Source: Hyphomonas sp. (lineage in GTDB: Bacteria > Pseudomonadota > Alphaproteobacteria > Caulobacterales > Hyphomonadaceae). Taken from it: a stretch of DNA of 64,000 bases. The notes beneath the pieces were generated by a model, which saw only the letters and a list, made by a program, of their open reading frames with translations, was not told where the DNA came from and did no database searches. Position 1 is the first letter of the stretch; each line of letters starts with the position of its first letter. Both the position numbers and the translations under genes were made by a program. This document shows, one piece after another, positions 27,198 to 37,645 of the stretch. Location: assembly GCF_013823385.1 (NCBI RefSeq), contig NZ_PNMA01000018.1, positions 1-64,000 of the forward strand. Direction: 5' to 3'.

Positions 27198-28490
27198 TTA
27201 CACCTCGAACGGATCGCGCATCAGGATCACGTCTTCCCGCTCCGGCGAGGTGGAAACGAGCGCGCAGGGCTTGCCCACAAGTTCTTCCAGGCGGCGCACA
27301 TAGACCACCGCTTCGGGCGGCAGATCGGTCCAGCTGCGGGCTCCGCGGGTCGAGCCGCTCCAGCCTTTCAGGGTCTCGTAAACCGGCTCCACGGCCGCCT
27401 GATCGGTCAGGCCGGCGGGGAAGTAGTCAATCGTCTTGCCGTTCAGCTTGTAGGCCACGCAAACCTTGATTTCTTCAAATCCATCAAGGACATCCAGCTT
27501 CGTCAGGGCAAGTCCGTTGACGCCCGACGTGGCGCACGCCTGGCGCACCATGACCGAGTCAAACCAGCCGCAGCGGCGCGCCCGGCCGGTATTGGTGCCA
27601 AACTCATGGCCAATCGTGCCAAGCCGCTTGCCGATGTCATTGTCCTGCTCGGTCGGGAACGGCCCGGCGCCGACGCGCGTTGTGTAGGCCTTCGCCAGGC
27701 CCAGCACATAGGAAACCGCCCCCGGCCCAACGCCCGAACCGGCCGAGGCATTGCCCGCCACCACGTTGGAAGAGGTCACAAACGGGTAGGTGCCATGGTC
27801 GACGTCCAGCATCACGCCCTGGGCGCCCTCAAACAGGATGCGGCTGCCCCGGCGAACCTTCTCGTCCAGCAGTTTCCACACAGGCTGGGCATAGGCCAGC
27901 ACCTGCGGTGCAATCTCCAGAAGCGCGGCCTTCAGCGCGGCGCCATCAGGCTCGGGCAGGTCGAGACCCGCGCGCAGCGGGCAGTGATGAGCGAGCAACC
28001 GCTCGATCTTCATGTCGAGGGCGGCGGGGTCGGCAAGGTCTGCCACGCGGATGGCGCGGCGGCCAACCCGGTCTTCATAGGCCGGGCCGATGCCGCGCTT
28101 GGTGGTGCCGATCTGGGCCGCGCCGAGGGCGCCTTCACGGGCCGCATCGATGTCCTTGTGCCAGGGCAGGATGAGGGATGCATTGTCGGCCAGCACCAGG
28201 CTTTCGGGAGAAACTTCAATGCCTTGCGCGCGAATGCCGTCGATTTCAGTCAGCATGTGCCAGGGGTCGACCACCACGCCATTGCCGATCACCGACAGCT
28301 TGCCGCCGCGCACGAGGCCGGAGGGCAGCAGCGCCAGCTTGAAGGTCTTGCCGTCGATGACAAGCGTGTGGCCGGCATTGTGCCCGCCCTGAAAGCGGAC
28401 CACGACATCGGCCCGGCTCGACAGCCAGTCGACGATCTTGCCTTTGCCTTCGTCGCCCCATTGGGCCCCGACGACCACTACTCCTGCCAT
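27198..28490 (-). CDS. purA: Adenylosuccinate synthetase
   Basis: GTP-dependent ligation of IMP and aspartate, the first step to AMP. It has 430 residues, the standard length. Motifs: [20 protein letters not shown] at the N-terminus (P-loop and catalytic Asp), the HNAGHT segment with the catalytic His (about residue 40), [14 protein letters not shown], and the GTP-binding [14 protein letters not shown] region. Single gene, 87 bases from the downstream end of the PagL-like gene; no riboswitch was seen. Confidence 0.98.
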   Translation of the reverse strand: MAGVVVVGAQWGDEGKGKIVDWLSSRADVVVRFQGGHNAGHTLVIDGKTFKLALLPSGLVRGGKLSVIGNGVVVDPWHMLTEIDGIRAQGIEVSPESLVLADNASLILPWHKDIDAAREGALGAAQIGTTKRGIGPAYEDRVGRRAIRVADLADPAALDMKIERLLAHHCPLRAGLDLPEPDGAALKAALLEIAPQVLAYAQPVWKLLDEKVRRGSRILFEGAQGVMLDVDHGTYPFVTSSNVVAGNASAGSGVGPGAVSYVLGLAKAYTTRVGAGPFPTEQDNDIGKRLGTIGHEFGTNTGRARRCGWFDSVMVRQACATSGVNGLALTKLDVLDGFEEIKVCVAYKLNGKTIDYFPAGLTDQAAVEPVYETLKGWSGSTRGARSWTDLPPEAVVYVRRLEELVGKPCALVSTSPEREDVILMRDPFEV

Positions 28491-28577
28491 GAACCTGCTC
28501 CGTTGTTCAGCCGCGGCGACAAGGGCAGCATTCGGCAGGCAATTGCAAGGGGCCTTTTGCCACCCCTTGCGGCAGAC

Positions 28578-29156
28578 CTATTCGCCGAACGCGTAGCGGA
28601 CGCGGACACCAATACTATCAAGGCCCTGGTTGCGGCCACTGCCCAGGATCTGGCCATGGCTGAGGTGTTCATACATCAGCTGCACGCCCCAGGGACCGGC
28701 GAGATCCTTGTTGAGGGAGAGGCTTGTGCGGAAGAGGTCGCGCGAGCCGAAGAAGACCTTGCTTTCCGAGATCGGGGCATTGCGCGGATCCCCTTGCGGG
28801 AACGGGAAATCCAGCTCGCCATCATGGACCACATAGCCCACGCCCGGCTCCAGCGACCAGCCTTGCGCGAAATCCCAGTTCCAGTTCAGGCCAGCGCCGC
28901 CAAAGCTGGTATCCCCGGCCGTGTTCACGCTGCCCATCACATAGGGGCGCGGGCTCCAGATCAGCCGCAGGAACTCCGGCGAATTGAAAACAATCTCGCC
29001 ATTGACGTTCGGCCCACCCTCCTTGCCTGCATTGTCACACCCAAGGACGCAGACATTGTGCGCGACTACGCCAAGGCGGACTTCATCGACGATCTGGGCC
29101 GAGGCCATCATCGGCATGGCCGCCAGGGCGGCTGTGAGCAGGGAAATACGGCGCAT
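28578..29156 (-). CDS. PagL-like lipid A 3-O-deacylase (acyloxyacyl hydrolase family)
   Basis: A 192-residue outer-membrane protein with a signal peptide (cleavage near MASAQ) and amphipathic strands ending in the aromatic RVRYAF. The C-terminal block YEHLSHGQI...GRNQGLDSIG resembles the PagL active site, where a His-x-Ser pair deacylates lipid A; the usual Asn after the Ser is His here. Members remove the 3-O-acyl chain of lipid A. The start at 29156 has a GAAAGGCA ribosome site. It is probably monocistronic between serA and purA, both on the same strand. Confidence 0.75.
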   Translation of the reverse strand: MRRISLLTAALAAMPMMASAQIVDEVRLGVVAHNVCVLGCDNAGKEGGPNVNGEIVFNSPEFLRLIWSPRPYVMGSVNTAGDTSFGGAGLNWNWDFAQGWSLEPGVGYVVHDGELDFPFPQGDPRNAPISESKVFFGSRDLFRTSLSLNKDLAGPWGVQLMYEHLSHGQILGSGRNQGLDSIGVRVRYAFGE

Positions 29157-29255
29157 CAAAATGCCTTTCGTGACGATTTCATCACAAGCCATCGCGCCCC
29201 TTCCCCGCCCTCGTCAAGTGTGGCCGGACGGTCACGCCCGGCCACTGCCCTGCCT

Positions 29256-30851
29256 TCAGAAGGACAGGACCTTCGCATACCGGACCTGCGGCAGGCTGCT
29301 CAGCTTTTCCATGATCGCTGCCGGCGGGGTGGAATCGATACCGATCAGGGCAATCGCCTCCCCGCCCGCTTCCTGGCGGCCAAGGTGGAAGGTGGCGATA
29401 TTGACCTTCGCCTCGCCCAGCATCTGGCCGAGGGCGCCGATGAAACCCGGCTTGTCGATGTTGTTCACATAGAGCGTAACCGGCGAGAAATCGCCCTCCA
29501 GCGCCATGCCCTTGACCTCGACGATGCGCGGCTTGCCCGCGATCAGCGCGCCCGCCAGCGTACGCCATCCGCCTTCGGGAGAGTTCTTGGTGGCCTTGGT
29601 CTTCACCTTGATGCGGATCAGGCTGTCATAGACGGGGCTCGTCTCGGTCTTGGTCTCGGTCAGCTTGACGCCGCTCTCGGCCAGGATCGCCGGGGCGGAC
29701 ACCATATTCACATCGCCGCGCGAGGCCCGCAGCAGGCCCGCCAGCAACGCTGCCGTGATCGGCTTGCGGTTCAGCTCGGAAACGTCGCCTTCATATTCGA
29801 TGACGACTTCTTCATAGCCATAGTCGGAGATCTGACCGGCAAAGCTGCCGAGCTTTTCGGCCAGCGCCGCGAAGGGTTTGAGGCGCGGGGCTTCCTCGGC
29901 GGTGACAGAGGGCATGTTGAGGGCGTTGGTGACCGCGCCGGTGAGAATGTAATCGGCCATCTGCTCGGCCACCTGCAGCGCCACGTTTTCCTGCGCCTCA
30001 TTGGTGGAGGCACCAAGATGGGGCGTCGCCACGAAGTTCTTCTTGCCGAAGAGGATGTTTTCCTTGGCAGGCTCGACCGCGAACACGTCAAACGCAGCCC
30101 CAGCCAGATGGCCGGATTCCAGAAGTTCGGCGACGGCTTCTTCATCGACCAGGCCGCCCCGGGCACAGTTGACGAGGATGAGGCCCTTCTTGGTTTTCAG
30201 CAGGCTTTCGCGCGACAGGATGTTGCGGGTCTGATCCGTGAGCGGAACGTGCAGCGTGATCACATCGGCGCGCTTCAGGAGCTCGTCCAGTTCGACCTTT
30301 TCAACACCCAGCTCCACGGCGCGTTCTGCCGTAAGGAAGGGGTCATAGGCGATAACCTTCATCTTCAGGCCAATGGCGCGCTCAGCCACGCGGCTGCCGA
30401 TATTGCCCGCCCCGATCAGGCCGAGCGTCTTGAAGGAAACCTCAACGCCCATATAGCCAGACTTGGGCCATTTGCCGGCCTGGGTGTCAGCATTCGCCGC
30501 CGGGATCTGGCGGGCGGCAGCAAACATCATGGCGATGGCATGTTCGGCCGTGGTGATGGCGTTACCGAAGGGCGTGTTCATCACCACGACGCCCTTGGCG
30601 GTAGCGGCCTTGATGTCGATATTGTCGACCCCGATACCGGCCCGGCCGATGACCTTCAGCCTGGTGGCCGCTGCGATCACGTCGGCGTCCGGCTTGCAGG
30701 CAGAGCGCACGGCGAGGCCATCATAGTCCGGAATGATCTTGATCAGCTCTTCCTTGGAGAGGCCAACCTTGATGTCGGTTTCGATGCCGCGTGCCTTGAA
30801 AATCTCGACGGCGGCGGGGGAGAGCGTATCTCCGATAAGGACTTTAGGCAT
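29256..30851 (-). CDS. serA: D-3-phosphoglycerate dehydrogenase
   Basis: First step of serine synthesis: 3-phosphoglycerate to phosphohydroxypyruvate with NAD+. The 531-residue long form contains a substrate domain, a Rossmann domain with LGLIGAGNIGSRVAERA, the catalytic VNCARGGLVDEEA and PHLGASTNEAQENVA (His) segments, an intervening ASB domain, and a C-terminal ACT domain (YVNNIDKPGFIGALG) that in the family senses serine. An AAGGAAAT ribosome site precedes the ATG. serC lies 143 bases upstream on the same strand, so the pair probably forms a serine operon. Confidence 0.97.
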   Translation of the reverse strand: MPKVLIGDTLSPAAVEIFKARGIETDIKVGLSKEELIKIIPDYDGLAVRSACKPDADVIAAATRLKVIGRAGIGVDNIDIKAATAKGVVVMNTPFGNAITTAEHAIAMMFAAARQIPAANADTQAGKWPKSGYMGVEVSFKTLGLIGAGNIGSRVAERAIGLKMKVIAYDPFLTAERAVELGVEKVELDELLKRADVITLHVPLTDQTRNILSRESLLKTKKGLILVNCARGGLVDEEAVAELLESGHLAGAAFDVFAVEPAKENILFGKKNFVATPHLGASTNEAQENVALQVAEQMADYILTGAVTNALNMPSVTAEEAPRLKPFAALAEKLGSFAGQISDYGYEEVVIEYEGDVSELNRKPITAALLAGLLRASRGDVNMVSAPAILAESGVKLTETKTETSPVYDSLIRIKVKTKATKNSPEGGWRTLAGALIAGKPRIVEVKGMALEGDFSPVTLYVNNIDKPGFIGALGQMLGEAKVNIATFHLGRQEAGGEAIALIGIDSTPPAAIMEKLSSLPQVRYAKVLSF

Positions 30852-30994
30852 TTTGATTTCCTTTCGCTTGCGGCAGGCACCGGCCTAAACCCAGCAAGAC
30901 AGAAACAAGAGAGAAGGGCGCTTAACACCCGCCCCGGCAGCCCCTGCCCTCAGAAGAGAGACCAGGCGCCGGGATCAGGCAAACAGGCAGAACC

Positions 30995-32161
30995 TCAGAG
31001 CTTTGCAGCTTCCTCATGGAAGGCCCAGTCGAGCCAGGGGAGAAGTTTCTTCACGTCAGACGGCTCAACCGATCCGCCCACCCAGATGCGCAGGCCCGGA
31101 GGGGCCTTGGCATAGCCGGCAGCGTCAAAACAGGCATTCTCCGTCTCAAGACGTTTCATCATCTTCTTGACGAAATCGCGTTGCCCGGCCTCATCCAGGC
31201 CCGCAACCCGCGGATCCTTGATGCGGAAGGTGACGCCAGTGTTCGAGCGCACCGAAGCATCCTTGCACAGGAACTCGACCCAGTCGGATTTCTTTTCCCA
31301 TTCGGTGAGAATGGCGAGGCTTTCATCCGAGCGGGCTTTCAGCTTCTTCCAGCCGCCCAAACGCTCAACCCAGTCAAGCGCCTGGAGATAGTCTTCCACG
31401 CAGAGCATCGAGGGGGTGTTGATCGTGGCGCCCTGGAAGAGCTCCTCGTCGATCTTGCCGCCCTTGGTCATGCGGAAGAGTTTCGGAAGGGCGCGGTCCG
31501 GCGTGTAAGTTTCGAGGCGCTTCACGGCGTTCGGCGAAAGGATGAGCATGCCATGGGCCGCTTCCCCACCAAGGCATTTCTGCCAGCTATAGGTGACGAC
31601 ATCCAGCTTTTCCCAGGCGATGTCCTGGCTGAAGGCTGCCGAGGTCGCGTCGCAGATCACCACACGGTCCGGGTTCGGCTTGATCCAATCGACATCCTTC
31701 ACGCGCACGCCGGAAGTGGTGCCGTTCCAGGTGAAGATGATGTCAGCATCGTCGCGGGCTTTGGCAAAGTCCGGCAGCTGACCGAATTCGGCGACATGGG
31801 TGTTGCAATCGGCAAGCTTCAGCTGCTTGACGGCGTCGGTCACCCAATCCTGCCCGAAGGCTTCCCAGGCGAACACGTCGACCGGCTTTGCGCCGAGCAT
31901 CGACCACATGCACATCTCGACGGCGCCGGTGTCGGAGGCCGGAACGATGGCCACGCGGTAATCATCCGGAATGCCAAGGATCAGCTTGGTGCGGTCAATC
32001 GCAGCTTTGAGTTTTTTCTTGGCGTCGCCAGAACGATGCGACCGGCCGAGGGCGGCGGTGACAAGGTTCTGCAGCGAGAAACCGGGATATTTTGCGGTGG
32101 GGCCCGACGAAAAATGCGGGCAAGCGGGGCGTACAACCGGCTTGGCGGTAGTCACTGTCAT
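30995..32161 (-). CDS. serC: Phosphoserine aminotransferase, alphaproteobacterial type
   Basis: Transfers the glutamate amino group to phosphohydroxypyruvate, the second serine step. The 388-residue chain is a fold-type I PLP enzyme of the short alphaproteobacterial SerC class (PHFSSGPTAKYPGF, GRSHRSGDAKKKL, the PLP Lys in YSWQKCLGGEAAHGM). The ATG at 32161 has an AGGAG ribosome site; an in-frame start seven codons upstream does not. The ribosome site is overlapped by a small stem-loop. serA follows. Confidence 0.96.
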   Translation of the reverse strand: MTVTTAKPVVRPACPHFSSGPTAKYPGFSLQNLVTAALGRSHRSGDAKKKLKAAIDRTKLILGIPDDYRVAIVPASDTGAVEMCMWSMLGAKPVDVFAWEAFGQDWVTDAVKQLKLADCNTHVAEFGQLPDFAKARDDADIIFTWNGTTSGVRVKDVDWIKPNPDRVVICDATSAAFSQDIAWEKLDVVTYSWQKCLGGEAAHGMLILSPNAVKRLETYTPDRALPKLFRMTKGGKIDEELFQGATINTPSMLCVEDYLQALDWVERLGGWKKLKARSDESLAILTEWEKKSDWVEFLCKDASVRSNTGVTFRIKDPRVAGLDEAGQRDFVKKMMKRLETENACFDAAGYAKAPPGLRIWVGGSVEPSDVKKLLPWLDWAFHEEAAKL

Positions 32162-32171
32162 CTGTTTTACT

Positions 32172-32210
32172 CCTATCCTCACAGATAGGCTGGGCGCCGT
32201 TGGGGGCGCC
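32172..32210 (-). promoter_or_regulatory. Stem-loops in the serC leader overlapping the ribosome site
   Basis: On the mRNA strand, CCTATC (32189-32184) can pair with GATAGG (32177-32172), covering part of the AGGAG ribosome site at 32174-32170. A second, upstream stem GGCGCC/GGCGCC lies at 32210-32193. This could modulate serC translation; no known riboswitch is recognised. Confidence 0.35.
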
Positions 32211-32309
32211 TGGCCCGCCGCGTCTGTCGCATATTTCGGGGGGCGCGGCCAGTGGCATTTTTGTGACCGGCTGGAGAGGCGCCGGTTAACCCTTGGCCGC
32301 AGGCGGGTT

Positions 32310-32963
32310 TCAGACCGTCAGGCTGCCTGTCACGCCCAGCGCAATCAGCACCTGCCCCCCGAAATAAAGCCCCCAGACGGCAAGCGAGGCTGGGATATTG
32401 GCCGGCCCGTCCTTCGGCTGGCGGAAGAGGAGAAGCGACAGGATCACATCCGAGGCGATGAACATCAGGGCGCCAAGCGTGACGAGCCAGTACGCGCCCG
32501 GCAGCGCGATGGCAGCAGCCCCCATCATCAGGATCACGCCAGTGTAGAGGATCACCGGCACGCGTATCTTGGGTTCCACAAAGGGCGTCAGCCAGCGCAG
32601 GAAGATCACGCCGCCGATCACCAGCGCCGCCTGCCCAGCTTTTACAGGCCAGCTCCAGCCGCCCTCCCCCAGCTGCCAGAACAGCGGCACATATGCAGCA
32701 TGGGCCAGGAAAAAGGCCGCCATGCCCGGCAGCAGCCAGCGTTCCGCCTTGCCGGCCAGGAAGGCGTCGCCCACCGCGCTGAGCGCCAGAGCTGCCACCA
32801 GCAATACCGGGCCGCCCATCAGGAACGCCCAGACAGAGAGCAGCGCCACCGAGCCGGTTTTCACCAGCAGGCCGGCCAGCCCCTTCTCACGATAGCACCA
32901 GACCGCCCAATAGGCGGCGCCCAGAACCAGCGATGTAATGAATACCCCCGCCCCCGCTGTCAT
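32310..32963 (-). CDS. Lysoplasmalogenase family protein (YhhN)
   Basis: A 217-residue protein of about eight membrane helices matching the YhhN/TMEM86 family, whose animal members cleave the vinyl-ether bond of lysoplasmalogens. Conserved polar positions include ALSAVGDAFLA and FIASDVILSLLLF. In bacteria the true substrate is unclear. The ATG at 32963 lies just after the stop of the DUF1232 gene (32969), so the two form a tight pair. Confidence 0.85.
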   Translation of the reverse strand: MTAGAGVFITSLVLGAAYWAVWCYREKGLAGLLVKTGSVALLSVWAFLMGGPVLLVAALALSAVGDAFLAGKAERWLLPGMAAFFLAHAAYVPLFWQLGEGGWSWPVKAGQAALVIGGVIFLRWLTPFVEPKIRVPVILYTGVILMMGAAAIALPGAYWLVTLGALMFIASDVILSLLLFRQPKDGPANIPASLAVWGLYFGGQVLIALGVTGSLTV

Positions 32964-32968
32964 GACCG

Positions 32969-33370
32969 TCAGCCGGGATCTTTGACCGGCTCGGGCAGAC
33001 ACAGCAGCTTGCGGGCCATCGCCCGGTGGCGTTCCTTCACATGCATGCCCACAACGCTGAGTGCGGTGGCCAGCACGGTGGCGTCATCGGTAAAGCCCAG
33101 GCCGACGACCACATCTGGCACCAGATCAGCCGGCAGGACGAAATAGGCGGCAGCGCCAAACAGCACTGCCTTGGCCTTCACAGGCGTCAGCGGATCGCGT
33201 GCGGCATAATAGGCCGCCGCCAGATCATCGGCAAAAGGCAGCTTTCCCGCCAGCCGGACAAGCTTGGGCACAAGGCCCCTGGCCAGGCGCTCATTGCGCT
33301 GGATTGTCTTGGGCAGGTAGATGTCTCCATCCCCTTTGACCGTATTTATGATTTCCGCTGCGTCAGACAT
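32969..33370 (-). CDS. YkvA family protein (DUF1232)
   Basis: A 133-residue protein with the DUF1232 core: AYFVLPADLVPDVVVGLGFTDDATVLATAL, a hydrophobic hairpin with the PxDLxPD pattern. Function unknown; many are membrane-associated. It is divergent from the short-chain dehydrogenase gene across 65 bases and lies just upstream of the YhhN gene. Confidence 0.85.
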   Translation of the reverse strand: MSDAAEIINTVKGDGDIYLPKTIQRNERLARGLVPKLVRLAGKLPFADDLAAAYYAARDPLTPVKAKAVLFGAAAYFVLPADLVPDVVVGLGFTDDATVLATALSVVGMHVKERHRAMARKLLCLPEPVKDPG

Positions 33371-33435
33371 TGCGCTCTCCTAGGGGCATTATAATTGAAG
33401 TCCGCAGTTTTCGAAAACAGGGAGGGCAGTGGCCC

Positions 33436-34218
33436 ATGGAACTCAATTCTAACATCTCCGCCGTCATCACCGGTGGCGCTTCCGGCCTCGGCGCCGCAAC
33501 CGCCCGCAAACTCGCCAGCTATGGCGTGAAGGTCGCTCTGTTCGACCTCAACGCTGAAAAAGGCGAAGCGCTGGCCAAAGAGCTTGGCGGCGTCTTCTGC
33601 AATGTCAACGTCACCGACGAAGCCTCCGTCGATGCCGGCTTTGCCAAATCCCGCGCCGCCATCGGCCAGGAGCGTATCCTGATCAACTGCGCCGGCACCG
33701 GCAACGCCATCAAGACCGCCAGCCGCGACAAGAACACGGGCAATATCGAGCACTTCCCGCTGGATAAGTTCAACCTGATCATCCAGATCAACCTCGTCGG
33801 CACCTTCCGCTGCATCGCAAAGTCCGCCGCTGGCATGATGACCCTGGACCCGCTGCCCTGCGGCGACCGCGGCGCCATCGTCAACACCGCTTCGGTGGCT
33901 GCAGAAGACGGCCAGATCGGGCAGGCCGCTTACTCGGCGTCCAAAGGCGGCGTTGTCGGCATGACCCTGCCGATCGCGCGCGACCTTTCGCGCGAGAATA
34001 TCCGCGTCAACACGATCCTGCCGGGTATCTTCAACACCCCGCTGCTGGCCGCTGCGCCTGAGCCGGTGAAACAGGCCCTCGGCGCGCAGGTGCCGTTCCC
34101 GCCGCGCCTCGGCAACCCGGAGGAGTATGCGTCGCTGGCCACCGAAATGGTCCGCAACAACTATTTCAACGGCGAAGATGTCCGCCTCGACGGCGCCATC
34201 CGGATGGCTCCGCGCTAA
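33436..34218 (+). CDS. Short-chain dehydrogenase, 3-hydroxyacyl-CoA dehydrogenase type 2-like
   Basis: A 260-residue SDR oxidoreductase. The nucleotide motif is TGGASGLGAATA near residues 13-24; the catalytic Ser is in NTASVAAEDG and the Tyr-x-x-x-Lys in AYSASKGG. The segments TGNIEHFPLDKF and LLAAAPEPVKQALGAQVPFPPRLG resemble the HSD17B10/3-hydroxyacyl-CoA dehydrogenase type 2 group, so a role in beta-oxidation is likely. The start at 33436 follows a GGAGGG ribosome site. It ends in a good terminator. Confidence 0.88.
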   Translation: MELNSNISAVITGGASGLGAATARKLASYGVKVALFDLNAEKGEALAKELGGVFCNVNVTDEASVDAGFAKSRAAIGQERILINCAGTGNAIKTASRDKNTGNIEHFPLDKFNLIIQINLVGTFRCIAKSAAGMMTLDPLPCGDRGAIVNTASVAAEDGQIGQAAYSASKGGVVGMTLPIARDLSRENIRVNTILPGIFNTPLLAAAPEPVKQALGAQVPFPPRLGNPEEYASLATEMVRNNYFNGEDVRLDGAIRMAPR

Positions 34219-34240
34219 GCGGCCTCACATATCTGAACAG

Positions 34241-34269
34241 AAAGCCCGCTCGCTTGAGCGGGCTTTTTT
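34241..34269 (+). terminator. Rho-independent terminator after the SDR gene
   Basis: AAAGCCCGCTC-GCTT-GAGCGGGCTTT, a perfect 11-base stem followed by six T. Confidence 0.93.
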
Positions 34270-34353
34270 GTTTGCCCCGGCGTCAGGGGATGCCAGCAGG
34301 GCATGCTTCGCTAAAAGTCGTTGCAGCTATGACAGTTCGGGGAGGCCTTGGCC

Positions 34354-35031
34354 GTGGAATTTGATGATGTTGTCCGGGGGCGGAGAAGTATCCGCGGTTT
34401 CCAGAAGAAGCCTGTGCCCAAGGCGCTGATCCGCGAAATCCTCGAACTGGCGATGCGCGCCCCCACCTCGCTGAACTCCCAGCCCTGGAATTTCTACGTT
34501 GTCACCGGTGAGGTGCTCGACCGTATCCGGAAGGGCAATGTGGAGCGGAATGTGGCCGGTGTGCCTGACAGCCGCGAGTTCCGGATGGGCCCGGCCTATC
34601 AGGGCGTCCACCGCGACCGGCAGGTGGAGATCGCCAAGCAGCTGTTCGCCGCCATGGGCATTGCGCGGGAAGACAAGGAGGCGCGGATGGACTGGGTACT
34701 GCGCGGCTTCCGCCAGTTCGATGCGCCCGTCTCCATTGTCGTGACCTATGATAAGGCGCTGCATGGCGGGGATATTCCGCCCTTTGACTGCGGCGGGGTG
34801 GTCAACTGCCTCGTCAATGCCGCCTGGAACCGGGGCCTTGGCTGCGTGATCAATTCGCAAGGCATCATGCAGAGCCCGGTGGTGCGCGCCGAAGCCGGCA
34901 TCCCGGACGATCAGGTGATCCAGACTTGCGTGGCGATGGGCTGGCCGGATGAGAGCTTTCCGGCAAACGCGGTCGTCTCCCTGCGCAAATCCGTGGACGA
35001 GGCCGCCACCTTCCTCGGCTTTGACGACTGA
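34354..35031 (+). CDS. Nitroreductase family flavoprotein
   Basis: A 225-residue FMN-dependent nitroreductase-fold protein (FDDVVRGRRSIRGFQ, the first FMN-binding RRSIR block; RAPTSLNSQPWNFYVV; CVAMGWPDESFPANAVVS near the end). The GTG at 34354 is preferred to a TTG at 34348 because the GGGGAGG ribosome site at 34338-34344 would be too close to the latter. Substrate unknown; family members reduce nitro groups, quinones or enoates with NAD(P)H. It lies 97 bases before the thiolase gene. Confidence 0.85.
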   Translation: MEFDDVVRGRRSIRGFQKKPVPKALIREILELAMRAPTSLNSQPWNFYVVTGEVLDRIRKGNVERNVAGVPDSREFRMGPAYQGVHRDRQVEIAKQLFAAMGIAREDKEARMDWVLRGFRQFDAPVSIVVTYDKALHGGDIPPFDCGGVVNCLVNAAWNRGLGCVINSQGIMQSPVVRAEAGIPDDQVIQTCVAMGWPDESFPANAVVSLRKSVDEAATFLGFDD

Positions 35032-35128
35032 AAACTGCGTTTTCCCGCCTCCCCCTGCCCCGGCGTGAGCGCTGGCGCAGGCCTGAATGGCCATTAAACT
35101 CGCGCCATCCAGTCAGGAGGAAAAGACC

Positions 35129-36304
35129 ATGGCGACAGCCTATATCGTAGCAGCGAAACGCACAGCCGGCGGCCGCAAGGGCGGCGCCCTTGCCGAATGG
35201 CACCCCGGCGACCTCGGCGCGCAGGTTCTGAACGCCATTGTGGCCGAGACCGGCGTTGACCCGAAAGCGATCGAAGACGTGATCATGGGCTGCGTGTCGC
35301 AGGCCGGTGAACAGGCCGGCCAGATCGGCCGCACGGCGGTTCTGGCCTCCAACCTTCCCAATTCTGTCCCCGCCGTGACCATCGACCGCCAGTGCGGCTC
35401 GTCCCAGCAGTCGATCCAGTTTGCGGCCCAGGCGATCATGTCCGGCACGCAGGACCTCGTGATCGCAGCCGGCGTGGAAAGCATGTCGCGCTGCCCGATG
35501 GGCATCAACGCCCGCGCCGGCAAGGTGTTCGACATCCCGACCGATCCGACGCCGCAATCGGTGAAGGAGAAGTTCGGCATCAAGCACTTCAACCAGTTCA
35601 CCGGCGCTGAAATGATCGCCAAGAAATACGGCTTCACCAAGGAACAGCTGGATGCGTTCTCGGTGGAAAGCCATCGCCGCGCGGCCGCCGCCACCAAGGC
35701 CGGGGCCTTCGCCAAGGAACTCGTGGTCATCAAGGGCCGCAACGGCGAGGGCGCCGAAGTGATGCACGACAAGGATGAGGGCATCCGCTACGACGCCAAT
35801 ATGGAAGCCATGGCGAGCCTCAAGATCCTTATGGAAGGCGGCGTCATGTCGGCGGCCAATGCCAGCCAGATCTGCGACGGCTCCTCAGCCGTGATGATTG
35901 CGTCGGAAGCCGCCCTGAAGACGCATAACCTCACCCCGCTCGCCCGCATTCACAACGTCACCGTCACGGCCGGCGACCCTGTGATCATGCTGGAAGAACC
36001 CCTCTTCGCCACCGACCGCGCCCTGCAGCGCGCCGGCATGAAGATCGGCGACATCGACCTTTACGAAGTCAACGAAGCCTTCGCGCCGGTGCCGATTGCC
36101 TGGCTGCAGCATACCGGCGCTGACCCGTCGAAGCTGAACGTCAATGGCGGGGCCATCTCGCTGGGCCACCCGCTGGGCGCTTCGGGCACCAAGCTGATGG
36201 CAACGCTGGTGCATGCCCTGCATGCCCGCGGCAAGAAATGGGGCCTGCAGACGATGTGTGAAGGCGGCGGCGTCGCCAACGTCACAATCATCGAAGCGCT
36301 CTGA
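35129..36304 (+). CDS. Acetyl-CoA acetyltransferase/3-ketoacyl-CoA thiolase
   Basis: A 391-residue thiolase. The acylated nucleophile is Cys 89 in DRQCGSSQQ, the catalytic His is in NGGAISLGHPLGASG, and the second Cys is in the C-terminal MCEGGGVAN. Both degradative and biosynthetic members share these; chain-length preference cannot be read. With the nearby SDR it may act in fatty-acid oxidation, or supply acetoacetyl-CoA for the ethylmalonyl-CoA pathway. An optimal AGGAGG ribosome site precedes the ATG. Confidence 0.93.
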   Translation: MATAYIVAAKRTAGGRKGGALAEWHPGDLGAQVLNAIVAETGVDPKAIEDVIMGCVSQAGEQAGQIGRTAVLASNLPNSVPAVTIDRQCGSSQQSIQFAAQAIMSGTQDLVIAAGVESMSRCPMGINARAGKVFDIPTDPTPQSVKEKFGIKHFNQFTGAEMIAKKYGFTKEQLDAFSVESHRRAAAATKAGAFAKELVVIKGRNGEGAEVMHDKDEGIRYDANMEAMASLKILMEGGVMSAANASQICDGSSAVMIASEAALKTHNLTPLARIHNVTVTAGDPVIMLEEPLFATDRALQRAGMKIGDIDLYEVNEAFAPVPIAWLQHTGADPSKLNVNGGAISLGHPLGASGTKLMATLVHALHARGKKWGLQTMCEGGGVANVTIIEAL

Positions 36305-36333
36305 TCCGGATACGAACGGATCTCTGAACAAGG

Positions 36334-36366
36334 AAACGCCGGACCGAAATGGTCCGGCGTTTTTCT
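36334..36366. terminator. Bidirectional terminator between the thiolase gene and asd
   Basis: AAACGCCGGACC-GAAAT-GGTCCGGCGTTT, a perfect 12-base stem with T-rich tail on the plus strand and A-rich entry on the minus side. It sits between convergent genes and can end both. Confidence 0.93.
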
Positions 36367-36378
36367 TTGGGAGATGAC

Positions 36379-37516
<1,138 letters not shown>

Positions 37517-37543
<27 letters not shown>

Positions 37544-37594
37544 GCCGAGGCGGATCGTCTTTGGGGTAATAATAATGGCGGTCTTGTTCAGCAT
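37517..37594 (-). CDS. Putative asd leader peptide
   Basis: A 25-codon frame, ATG to TGA, 98 bases before asd. Nine of the residues are Thr or Ile, including the run TAIIITPKTI (residues 5-14, with three successive ATT codons); Lys occurs twice. It has no strong ribosome site; a TATATC -10-like box at 37613-37608 with an upstream TTTACA suggests a near-leaderless start. This is the composition expected of a leader sensing threonine and isoleucine, products of the asd pathway. Not known to me from earlier descriptions; expression is unproven. Confidence 0.4.
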
Positions 37595-37645
37595 TGCGGG
37601 CGGACGGATATAGCGCGGCGCGCGGCTTGTAAAGCGGGCGCCCGG

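Noticed and set aside
27606-31115. A very long plus-strand open frame (over 1100 codons) opposite purA, serA and others
   Set aside because: It is the antisense shadow of GC-rich coding DNA; the minus-strand proteins carry all the family motifs.
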